The notes under the pieces were generated by a model, which saw only the letters and a list, made by a program, of their open reading frames with translations, was not told where the DNA came from and ran no database searches. The position numbers and the translations under genes are program-made. From Streptomyces sp. NRRL S-646 (GTDB lineage Bacteria > Actinomycetota > Actinomycetes > Streptomycetales > Streptomycetaceae), in assembly GCF_000720765.1 (NCBI RefSeq), contig NZ_JODC01000019.1, positions 62,001 to 126,000 of the forward strand: a DNA stretch of 64,000 nt. The letters run 5' to 3'. Positions within the stretch are counted from its first letter, which is position 1; every line of letters starts with the position of its first letter. Below, piece by piece: positions 1 through 6,863 of this stretch.

Positions 1-607
1 GCCGGGTGACCCGGTCGGCGTCGGCGTCCACGGTCTCCAGCATCAGCCGCTTCTGGTCGTCCGTGAACCGTTCCCATTTGGCGAGGAGCGTGGCGGTGAA
101 GCCCTTGACGGAGGTCAGGGGCGACCTGAGTTCATGGGCCACGGTCGCTATCAGCTCGGCGTGGCTGCGCTCGGTGCGGCGGCGCGCCTCGGTGTCGCGC
201 AGCGAGACGACGACACGGCGGACCGGGCCGGTGGGTTCACCGCGGACGTACCGGGCCGATACGAGGACCTCCCGTCCACCGGGAAGCAGCAGGTTCCGCT
301 CGGGCTGCCGCCGGCGAATGGCGAGCCCGCCGTACGGGTCGGTCAGCTGCCACCAGCGCCGACCCTCCAGGTCCTCTAACGGCAGCGCCTTCTCCAGCCG
401 CTGCCCGAGGGCGTCCCTGGCGGGGACGGCGGTGATCCGCTCGGCGGCGGCGTTGAAGCAGATGACGTGGCCGTGCTCGTCGGCGACGACGAGGCCGTCG
501 GGCAGTACGTCGGGGTCGATGCCGAGCTCGGCGAGATCGCCGTGCCGGGGCTCGGGCGCGCGCTGCGCGTCCCGTGATCCCCGTGCCCTGCTCGTGCCGA
601 CACTCAT
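1..607 (-). CDS. PAS-domain sensor histidine kinase, N-terminal part (cut by window edge)
   Basis: This is the first 202 residues of a gene that runs off the left edge. A PAS-like segment covers about residues 30-140 (VVADEHGHVICFNAAAERI). It is followed by a histidine phosphoacceptor box, AHELRSPLTSVKGF, with H158 as the presumed autophosphorylation site. No transmembrane segment precedes the PAS region, so this part looks cytoplasmic. The ATPase domain lies outside the window. The ATG at 607 was chosen because the frame has PAS character from near there. From memory, S. coelicolor has an orphan-type kinase in the same position between pheST and the rplT operon. Signal and partner regulator are unknown. 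Confidence 0.85.
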   Translation of the reverse strand, partial: MSVGTSRARGSRDAQRAPEPRHGDLAELGIDPDVLPDGLVVADEHGHVICFNAAAERITAVPARDALGQRLEKALPLEDLEGRRWWQLTDPYGGLAIRRRQPERNLLLPGGREVLVSARYVRGEPTGPVRRVVVSLRDTEARRRTERSHAELIATVAHELRSPLTSVKGFTATLLAKWERFTDDQKRLMLETVDADADRVTR

Positions 608-662
608 TCCCCGTAACCCCACCCTTCAGACGGCGCAGGTGGCCCCCGAGCTGGTCACCCTA

Positions 663-1505
663 CTAGCTCTCGGTGACGGAGCGGCACCCTCCGGAGGCGC
701 GCTGTGCACGGGCTGACGCATACAGACATACGGCGGCCGCGGTGGCGAGGTTCAGACTCTCGGCCTTCCCGTGGATCGGCACGCGCACCACGGCGTCCGC
801 GAGTGCGCGGGTCTCCTCCGGAAGCCCCCAGGCCTCGTTCCCGAACACCCAGGCGGTCGGCCCGCCCATGGTGCCCTTGTCGAGCTCGTCGTCCAGGTCG
901 TCGGTCCCGGCCCCGTCCGCGGCGAGGATCCGGACACCGGCCCGCCTGAGCCCCTCGACCGCGTCCTCGACGGGAACGCCGACGGCGACGGGCAGGTGGA
1001 ACAGCGAGCCCACGGAGGCCCGTACGGCCTTGGGGTTGTAGAGGTCGACGGACGCGTCGGTCAGTACGACGGCCTCGGCGCCGGCGGCATCGGCGCACCG
1101 CAGCACGGTCCCGGCGTTCCCCGGGTCCCTGACATGCGCGAGGACGGCGACGAGCTTGGGCCTGGCGGCGAGGATCTCCTCGAAGGGCGTGTCCAGGAAC
1201 CGGCAGATCCCGACGAGCCCCTGCGGGGTGACGGTCGTCGAGATGTCGGCGATCACGTCATCGGCGGCGAGATGAACACGGACCCCGGTGTCCCGGGCCT
1301 CCCCCACGATGTCGGCGTACCGCTCCGCGGCCTCGACCGTGGCGAACAGCTCCACCAGCCCGTGCCCCGCGGCTTCCCGCACGGCCTGCGGCCCCTCGGT
1401 CAGAAACAGCTGCTCCTTCCCACGGAAGTTCCGCTTGGCGAGCCGCCGGGCGGCGACGACACGAGGGGAACGGGGGGAGATCAGCTCGGGGGTAACGGGA
1501 GGCAT
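663..1505 (-). CDS. TrmH/SpoU family RNA 2'-O-ribose methyltransferase
   Basis: A SPOUT-fold enzyme of 280 residues that transfers methyl from S-adenosylmethionine to a ribose 2'-OH of tRNA or rRNA. All three SpoU motifs are visible: DPGNAGTVLRCADAAGAEA (motif 1), AWVFGNEAWGLPEE (motif 2) and VPIHGKAESLNLATAAAV (motif 3). An N-terminal substrate-binding domain of about 110 residues (RNFRGKEQLFLTEGPQAV) comes first, as in the 23S rRNA G2251 and tRNA G18 enzymes. The exact substrate cannot be read from sequence. The ATG at 1505 has AGGTGA five bases upstream and is preferred to a GTG three codons earlier. It lies downstream of rplT but is separated from it by a strong hairpin. Confidence 0.9.
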   Translation of the reverse strand: MPPVTPELISPRSPRVVAARRLAKRNFRGKEQLFLTEGPQAVREAAGHGLVELFATVEAAERYADIVGEARDTGVRVHLAADDVIADISTTVTPQGLVGICRFLDTPFEEILAARPKLVAVLAHVRDPGNAGTVLRCADAAGAEAVVLTDASVDLYNPKAVRASVGSLFHLPVAVGVPVEDAVEGLRRAGVRILAADGAGTDDLDDELDKGTMGGPTAWVFGNEAWGLPEETRALADAVVRVPIHGKAESLNLATAAAVCLYASARAQRASGGCRSVTES

Positions 1506-1533
1506 CAAGGTCACCTAACTCAATCAACGAAAC

Positions 1534-1561
1534 GGACCCGCGGGCAGCAACCCGCGGGTCC
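1534..1561 (-). terminator. Terminator of the infC-rpmI-rplT operon
   Basis: A perfect 11-bp stem (1534-1544 with 1551-1561, GGACCCGCGGG/CCCGCGGGTCC) with a 6-nt loop lies just past the rplT stop. On the minus strand it is followed by the T-rich stretch GTTTCGTT. It separates the ribosomal operon from trmH. Confidence 0.75.
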
Positions 1562-1592
1562 GAATGTCACGTCGGCCTAGGCCAGTGCAGCG

Positions 1593-1976
1593 TCACGCAG
1601 CCTTGGGCGCGTTGACGTCCGCCGGCAGGGCCTTCTGCGCAACCTCGACCAGCGCGGCGAACGCGGTGGCGTCGTTGACGGCCAGCTCGGCCAGGATCTT
1701 GCGGTCGACCTCGACGTTCGCGGCCTTCAGACCCTGGATGAAGCGGTTGTACGTGATGCCGTTGGCGCGGGCAGCGGCGTTGATGCGCTGGATCCACAGC
1801 TGGCGGAAGTCACCCTTGCGCTTCTTGCGGTCGTTGTAGTTGTAGACCAGCGAGTGGGTGACCTGCTCCTTGGCCTTGCGGTACAGGCGCGAACGCTGAC
1901 CGCGGTAGCCGGAGGCCTGCTCGAGGATCGCCCGGCGCTTCTTGTGGGCGTTGACTGCCCGCTTGACGCGTGCCAC
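1593..1976 (-). CDS. rplT: 50S ribosomal protein L20
   Basis: L20, 127 residues, binds 23S rRNA early in 50S assembly and in several bacteria represses its own operon. The sequence is typical from end to end: N-terminal basic extension [15 protein letters not shown], central [19 protein letters not shown] and the globular C-terminal part ([17 protein letters not shown]). The GTG start at 1976 has AAGGAG seven bases upstream. It is the last gene of infC-rpmI-rplT, about 100 bp downstream of rpmI. The family's known autoregulation is relevant to the unusual leader found upstream of infC. Confidence 0.98.
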   Translation of the reverse strand: MARVKRAVNAHKKRRAILEQASGYRGQRSRLYRKAKEQVTHSLVYNYNDRKKRKGDFRQLWIQRINAAARANGITYNRFIQGLKAANVEVDRKILAELAVNDATAFAALVEVAQKALPADVNAPKAA

Positions 1977-2077
1977 TTGTTAACTCCTTGTAGCGGGGCC
2001 GTGGTTGGACTCACACGGCCCGGAAACGATTGGGTCCCGGTCCAGACGTACGGCGCTCAGTGGGGGCGCCGCTCACG

Positions 2078-2272
2078 TCACTTGCCGAGAAGCTTCTTGA
2101 TCTTCGCGGCGTCGCCCGGGGCCATCTCGGCGTTGCCGGTGAGGCGACGCGTCACGCGGGACGACTTGTGCTCGAGCAGGTGGCGCTTGCCGGCGCGCTC
2201 ACGGAGCACCTTGCCGGAGCCGGTGATCTTGAAGCGCTTGCTGGCACCGCTGTGCGACTTGTTCTTCGGCAT
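2078..2272 (-). CDS. rpmI: 50S ribosomal protein L35
   Basis: L35, 64 residues, a small basic large-subunit protein. It starts with the family signature [20 protein letters not shown] and contains [14 protein letters not shown]. The ATG at 2272 is fixed by that conserved N-terminus; an in-frame extension upstream to 2329 has no family similarity. GAGGAG lies upstream of the ATG. It sits between infC (111 bp away) and rplT, the standard order. Confidence 0.98.
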   Translation of the reverse strand: MPKNKSHSGASKRFKITGSGKVLRERAGKRHLLEHKSSRVTRRLTGNAEMAPGDAAKIKKLLGK

Positions 2273-2383
2273 AGCGCCGTTCTCTCCTCGTCGGTGGCGC
2301 TCCGGTGCCCGGTCGCGAAAACCGGGCACGGTGGAGCGTCGTTCGTGTTTCGGTTACATCCTGGGGACTTGCGTCCCCCGGGA

Positions 2384-3058
2384 TCACGCCTCGGCGGAAG
2401 CCTCGGCAGGTGCCTCGGTCTCCACGGAGTCCTCGGTCGCCTCGGCGTGCTCGGTCTCCGCGGCGTTCTGCGACTTGCCGGGGTTGGCCTTCGCGTCTGC
2501 CTTGCGGGCTTCCTGCGCCTGGCGGGCCTCGGCCATCGCCTCGGTCTTCTTCTTGTGCGGACCGAGAACCATGATCATGTTTCGGCCGTCCTGCTTCGGG
2601 TTCGACTCAACGAAGCCGAGGTCCTGGACGTCCTCCGCGAGACGCTGCAGCAGTCGGTAGCCCAGCTCGGGCCGGGACTGCTCGCGACCACGGAACATGA
2701 TCGTGATCTTGACCTTGTCGCCCTGCTTGAGGAACCGGACGACGTGACCCTTCTTGGTGTCATAGTCGTGCGGGTCGATCTTCGGCCGGAGCTTCATCTC
2801 CTTGATGACCGTGTGCGCCTGGTTCTTGCGCGCCTCACGGGCCTTCATGGCCGACTCGTACTTGAACTTCCCGTAGTCCATGAGCTTGCACACGGGCGGA
2901 CGGGCGTTCGCCGCGACCTCGACCAGGTCCAGGTCGTACTCCTGCGCAAGCTCCAGTGCCTTGGCCAGCGGGACGATGCCCACCTGCTCGCCACTGGGAC
3001 CGACAAGTCGCACCTCGGGAACGCGAATCCGGTCGTTGATGCGGGGCTCGGCGCTGAT
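2384..3058 (-). CDS. infC: Translation initiation factor IF-3, apparently with an AUC start
   Basis: IF3 (about 224 residues here) binds the 30S subunit, checks initiator tRNA and keeps subunits apart. The N-terminal domain ([20 protein letters not shown]) and C-terminal domain (KMKLRP-like [36 protein letters not shown]) are complete. A glutamate/alanine-rich tail of roughly 45 residues follows, as in other Streptomyces IF3 proteins. No ATG, GTG or TTG sits near the domain start. The strong Shine-Dalgarno GAGGAGG is followed after four bases by ATC AGC GCC, so ATC at 3058 is the likely start. An upstream GTG (3083) runs into TAA after three codons. An in-frame ATG at 3166 has no ribosome-binding site and lies inside a terminator-like hairpin. 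Non-AUG infC starts are established for autoregulation in E. coli (AUU). Confidence 0.95.
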   Translation of the reverse strand: MSAEPRINDRIRVPEVRLVGPSGEQVGIVPLAKALELAQEYDLDLVEVAANARPPVCKLMDYGKFKYESAMKAREARKNQAHTVIKEMKLRPKIDPHDYDTKKGHVVRFLKQGDKVKITIMFRGREQSRPELGYRLLQRLAEDVQDLGFVESNPKQDGRNMIMVLGPHKKKTEAMAEARQAQEARKADAKANPGKSQNAAETEHAEATEDSVETEAPAEASAEA

Positions 3059-3393
3059 GGATCCTCCTCGGTTAGCACCACACGGCGGTCTGGCGGACAG
3101 CCGCGTATGTCTCTCTTTCGTTAGACCTAACCGCGCCGAAGCATGAAAAATGCCCCGGACGATCACAGGCGGGGCTCCAAAGCACTACCGGAGCACCGCC
3201 GCGATGACGCGGGGCGCGCTTTCGGGCGACTCCATCGTCCGTACGGAACGATGGTGGCCGCCTGACCGGGGTGACCCGCCGTCCCGGGGGACAGTCAGGT
3301 GGGAGATCGGAGCCTCCACTTGTGGGCCGGACACGCGAGCGTCCAGCCGGTCGTCACACAAGGTTAGCAGCAACCCGGGGGTGGTGCTAACCG
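3059..3393 (-). promoter_or_regulatory. Structured infC leader with long-range 13-bp complementarity
   Basis: Read on the minus strand, CGGTTAGCACCAC (3393-3381) is perfectly complementary to GTGGTGCTAACCG (3081-3069), which ends three bases before the GAGGAGG of infC. The first segment can instead form a local hairpin, because GGTTAGCA (3392-3385) also pairs with TGCTAACC (3369-3362). Between them lie a hairpin at 3232-3254 (CCATCGT/ACGATGG) and a terminator-like stem at 3146-3175. This looks like a leader that switches between two folds, which would suit IF3 or L20 autoregulation. The transcription start was not located, and the distal arm overlaps the promoter region of the divergent gene at 3422. 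Protein binding to DNA at both copies is an alternative reading. Confidence 0.5.
3146..3175 (-). terminator. Attenuator-like hairpin in the infC leader
   Basis: On the minus strand a GCCCCG/CGGGGC stem (3175-3170 with 3157-3152) with a 12-nt loop is followed by ATTTTTC. A U-tract after a GC stem is rare in this genome, which makes an intrinsic terminator plausible. It lies about 90 bp upstream of the infC start, so it would act as an attenuator. Confidence 0.5.
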
Positions 3394-3421
3394 GCCTGCA
3401 CCGGGCCCTATCGTGTGGGGC

Positions 3422-3790
3422 ATGAGTGACACCCCTCCTGAGTCTCCCGAGTCCCCCGCCGACTTCGACGCCATGACCCGCGACATCGCCGAGGTCCCCG
3501 CCGTCGAGGTGATCGTGACGGTCGCCGTCAACCTGATGAGCGCCGCCGCGGTGAAGCTCGGTCTGACCGAGGAGGGCGACAAGTACAAGGACCTGGACGA
3601 GGCCCGCAAGCTGATCCACGCTCTGGCCGGCCTGCTGGACGGCAGCGCGACCGAGATCAGCTCCTTCCATGCGGCGCCGCTGCGCGACGGTCTGAAGTCG
3701 CTGCAGCTGGCGTTCCGCGAGGCGTCGATCGTCCCGGACGAGCCGGGCCAGGGGCCGGGCGAGAAGTACACGGGGCCCGTTTACGGCTAG
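3422..3790 (+). CDS. DUF1844 family protein
   Basis: A small acidic protein of 122 residues with the DUF1844 core VEVIVTVAVNLMSAAAVKLGL followed by DLDEARKLIHALAGLLDG. Function is not known. The family is widespread and commonly sits next to infC in actinobacteria. There is no Shine-Dalgarno before the ATG. TATCGT, a possible -10 box, ends seven bases before it, so the mRNA may be leaderless. It is transcribed divergently from infC, and the distal arm of the 13-bp infC inverted repeat lies 29-41 bp upstream of its start, so the two genes may share a control site. Confidence 0.85.
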   Translation: MSDTPPESPESPADFDAMTRDIAEVPAVEVIVTVAVNLMSAAAVKLGLTEEGDKYKDLDEARKLIHALAGLLDGSATEISSFHAAPLRDGLKSLQLAFREASIVPDEPGQGPGEKYTGPVYG

Positions 3791-3794
3791 TCGA

Positions 3795-4529
3795 TCACCG
3801 TACGTACAAGGGCTCGCCCGGTGGCGTCGCCCCGGCCGGCAGCAGCGCCAGGTCGAGGCCGCGCACCAGGCGGGCCCTCAGTGTTTCGTCGGCGGCGAGG
3901 CGCTCGGCGACGGCGCGGGCGGCCTCGGCGGGTGCGGCGGAATCGTCCAGTACGAGGGCGAGGGTGCCGTCGGCCTGACCGGGCCCGAGGTGGGCGCGCA
4001 GCACGGCGGGCTCGGCGGCCACCGCGGTCCGGACCGCCTCCCGTACGGCGGGGTCGGACAGGGGGTCGGCCGTCGTACGCCCCTCGGCGAGTGCGAGCAG
4101 CGCGGAGCCGGTCAGTTCGAACGGCACCGGCCCGGCCAGGTCCAGCACCACCGTGTCCGCCTGCTCGTGCGCGGCGGCCTGCAGTGCCTGGTGCAGGGGT
4201 ACGGCGACGGGGCGGGCCGCCGGGTCCCAGCGAGCCAGGGAGTCGGTGGAGGTGAAGGCCGGCAGAGCGGTGCGGGAGCCGGCCTTGAGGGTCGGGACGG
4301 CCATGTCGCTGGTCTTCTCGCGGCGCAGCCCGTTCTCGTCCTCCTCGACCTCGCCGAGGACGGCCACCACGGGGACGAGCAGCCGGGCGCCCTTGAGTGC
4401 CTCCAGGACGGGGCCCACGGCGGTGCGGTCCTCGGCCCAGGCGGTGAGCGCGGCGCTGAGCCGGGGGTCGGCGGTGCCGTCGTCGTCGGAGAAGCCGGAG
4501 TCGGGAATGTTCTTGTTCGCCACGGTCAC
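3795..4529 (-). CDS. SseB-family protein
   Basis: A soluble 244-residue protein with an SseB N-terminal-type fold: LLVPVVAVLGE, then TSDMAVPTLKAGSRTALPAF, LARWDPAARPVAVPL and VVLDLAGPVPFEL. A second alpha/beta half follows. No catalytic motif is visible and the biochemical role is unknown; in Streptomyces the gene is conserved beside infC and the DUF1844 gene. The GTG at 4529 opens the frame. A second GTG at 4523 is eight bases after a possible -10 box TAGGGT, so leaderless initiation there is possible. It converges on the DUF1844 gene with only four bases between stops. Confidence 0.8.
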   Translation of the reverse strand: MTVANKNIPDSGFSDDDGTADPRLSAALTAWAEDRTAVGPVLEALKGARLLVPVVAVLGEVEEDENGLRREKTSDMAVPTLKAGSRTALPAFTSTDSLARWDPAARPVAVPLHQALQAAAHEQADTVVLDLAGPVPFELTGSALLALAEGRTTADPLSDPAVREAVRTAVAAEPAVLRAHLGPGQADGTLALVLDDSAAPAEAARAVAERLAADETLRARLVRGLDLALLPAGATPPGEPLYVR

Positions 4530-4684
4530 CGACCCTATCGGGCGGATATCGGGGGGATGCTGCTGGGCTTGTGCGGCCCCGGAAACCGCTGGTTCACAGG
4601 GTTCACGGCTTTCTCAGATTTCCCTGACGCACATCTAACGTCCGTCTAACCGAGCGCACAGTCGCCGCCTCCAGCATCGCGAGA

Positions 4685-5683
4685 ATGGAGTCCCCCAGAG
4701 AACGCCGCCGCCGCGCTCGTCCGTCCAGGACGCGCACCCTGCTCCACACCGCCCTCGCCGTCGTGGCCGTCGTCGGCGGTACGGCCGCCGGGACCGTGTA
4801 TGTGAAGGCTCGGGCGCACTCCGGTGCGAGCCCCGTATCGTCGGCTACGGCGCCGGCCTCCACCTCGGCCGCGGCGGACGGGGAGGATGCGGTGGAACCT
4901 GTGGCAGAGCCGGCGGTGGACTACGACGCGCTGCTGGCCGGGGCCGTGAAGTCGGTGCCCGTCGAGGACGGCGCGCAGGTGTCGGTGGCGGTGCTGGACC
5001 TGGACTCGGGCGAGAGTGCCTCGTACGGGGACGGCTCGTTCGACACGGCGAGCATCGTCAAGGTCGACATCCTGGCGGCGCTGCTGCTCCAGGCGCAGGA
5101 CGCGGGCCGGCACCTCACGGCGAGCGAGAAGTCGTACGCCACCACGATGATCGAGAACAGCGACAACACCGCCGCGTCCGCGCTGTGGCAGATCATCGGC
5201 AAGGCGGAGGGTCTCGACGCCGCGAACGAGCGGCTGGGGCTCTCAGCCACCGCGGGCGGCGACGGCATGCTGTGGGGGCTGACGCAGACCACGGCCGCCG
5301 ATCAACTCACGCTGCTGCAGCAGGTGTTCGGGGACGACTCGGGGCTGAGCGAGGTCTCGCGGACGTATCTGCAGGGGCTGATGGAACACATTGAGGCCGA
5401 CCAGCACTGGGGCGTGTCGGCGGCGGCCGACGGCTCCCGGTGGGCGCTGAAGAACGGCTGGCTGCCGCGCAGCACGACCGGACTGTGGGACATCAACAGC
5501 ATCGGGCGGGTGACGGTCGGCGGCCGCGACCACCTGTTGGCCGTGCTGTCCAAGGGCAACTCGACGCAGGCGAAGGGGATTTCGCTGGTCGAGTCGGTGG
5601 CGAAGGCGGCGGTTTCGGCGCTGGCCGGGGACACCTCGGTGTCGTCCGCTTCTGCTTCGCCCTCCGCGTCCGTCCCGGAGTGA
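4685..5683 (+). CDS. Membrane-anchored class A beta-lactamase-like serine hydrolase
   Basis: A 332-residue protein with a basic N-terminus, one membrane segment (about residues 17-37, LHTALAVVAVVGGTAAGTVY), a Ser/Ala-rich linker and an extracellular penicillin-recognising domain. The active-site motifs are in order: SxxK as S123-I-V-K126, SDN at 159-161 (IENSDNTA), and the KTG-type triad as K256-N-G258. Asn in place of Thr in the third motif is unusual, so it may act on cell-wall peptides or another acyl substrate rather than on beta-lactams. A low-complexity SSASASPSAS tail closes the protein. It stands alone and faces the convergent protease gene. Confidence 0.85.
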   Translation: MESPRERRRRARPSRTRTLLHTALAVVAVVGGTAAGTVYVKARAHSGASPVSSATAPASTSAAADGEDAVEPVAEPAVDYDALLAGAVKSVPVEDGAQVSVAVLDLDSGESASYGDGSFDTASIVKVDILAALLLQAQDAGRHLTASEKSYATTMIENSDNTAASALWQIIGKAEGLDAANERLGLSATAGGDGMLWGLTQTTAADQLTLLQQVFGDDSGLSEVSRTYLQGLMEHIEADQHWGVSAAADGSRWALKNGWLPRSTTGLWDINSIGRVTVGGRDHLLAVLSKGNSTQAKGISLVESVAKAAVSALAGDTSVSSASASPSASVPE

Positions 5684-5696
5684 CGGGCCGGCGGTC

Positions 5697-6863
5697 TCAG
5701 AAGCCGTCGAAGCGTGGGCGGCGGCCGCGCCACAGGAAGACCGCCGCGACGAGCAGCACCCCGCCGAGGCTGCCCGCGAGCGGAGCCGCCCAACTGCTGG
5801 TGCCGTCACCGGACTTGGACTCGTCCGGGCCGGGTCCGAAGTACTTGTCGCCGTACGACACCGCCTGCAGGCCCTTGGGCTTGAGTCGGCCGGCGGCCTT
5901 GATCGCGGCGGCCGGGTCGATCATGCCGAAGCCGCGCGAGTCGTCGCGACCGCCGGCGGGAGGGTTGCGGGCGGTGTCCTCGAGGAGCTGCTTGATCTGG
6001 GCGGGGGTCAGCCCCGGGTGGGCGGCCTTGATGAGGGCGACCGCGCCCGAGACGAACGCCGAGGCCGCGCTGGTCCCCCAGCCCTCGTAGTACTTGTGGT
6101 CGGGGTCGGCGATGACGATCTTGTCGCCGGGGGCGCTGACGGTGGCGTACCAGCGGCGGGTGGAGAACGAGGCGCGGATGCCGAAGCGGTCGACTGCCGT
6201 CGCGGCGATGACGCCCGGGTAGGCGGCCGGGTAGGAGACGTGGTCGCCCTTGTCACCGCCGTTGCCTGCCGAGGCGACGACGGCCACGTTCTTCTTCAGG
6301 GCGTACTGGACGGCCTCGTCCTCGGCGGGTTCGGGGTGGGCGGAGGCGGAGTCGTCGCCGAGGGAGAGGTTGATGACGTCGGCGCCGTGGTCGGTGGCCC
6401 AGCGGATGCCTTCCGCGAGGGCGTTGCCGCGGGTGGAGCGGGCCTTGCCGCGGGCGGTGTCGCCGTCCTCGAGGATCACCCGCACCGGCAGGATCTTCGC
6501 CTCGGGGGCGATGCCCATGACGCCGTCGGCGTCGCCGGGGCCGTGTCCGTGCCCGGCGATGATGCCGGCCATGGCGGTGCCGTGCCGGGCCCATGCCCGG
6601 TCCCCCTGCTCGGCCCCGAAGCCGATCATGTCCTTGGCGGGCAGGACGTTGCCGGCCAGGTCGGGATGGTCGGCCTCGACGCCGGTGTCGAGGACGGCGA
6701 CGGTGATGCCCTTGCCCTTGGTGGTCTGCCAGGCCTGCTGGGTGTGCATGGCGTCGAGGGCCCACTGCTGGGCGCGTATGCCGTCGGCGTGCGCGACGGT
6801 GGCCGGCACGAGGGCGAGGGAGGCGGCGAGGAGGACGCTCAGCGTTCCGATGCGGCGCGTCAC
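5697..6863 (-). CDS. Mycosin-like S8 subtilisin protease, secreted and membrane anchored
   Basis: A 388-residue serine protease with a signal peptide (residues 1-26, ending AHA), the catalytic triad D59 (AVLDTGVEADHPDL), H94 (RHGTAMAGIIAGHG) and S265 (GWGTSAASAFVSGA), and one C-terminal membrane helix (PLAGSLGGVLLVAAVFLW) before RRPRFDGF. That layout is the same as mycosins (MycP), the proteases of type VII secretion systems. The GTG start overlaps the stop of the upstream gene (GTGA), so the two are co-translated. No EccB-E or WXG100 genes are in the window, so a link to type VII secretion is by family only. Confidence 0.88.
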   Translation of the reverse strand: MTRRIGTLSVLLAASLALVPATVAHADGIRAQQWALDAMHTQQAWQTTKGKGITVAVLDTGVEADHPDLAGNVLPAKDMIGFGAEQGDRAWARHGTAMAGIIAGHGHGPGDADGVMGIAPEAKILPVRVILEDGDTARGKARSTRGNALAEGIRWATDHGADVINLSLGDDSASAHPEPAEDEAVQYALKKNVAVVASAGNGGDKGDHVSYPAAYPGVIAATAVDRFGIRASFSTRRWYATVSAPGDKIVIADPDHKYYEGWGTSAASAFVSGAVALIKAAHPGLTPAQIKQLLEDTARNPPAGGRDDSRGFGMIDPAAAIKAAGRLKPKGLQAVSYGDKYFGPGPDESKSGDGTSSWAAPLAGSLGGVLLVAAVFLWRGRRPRFDGF

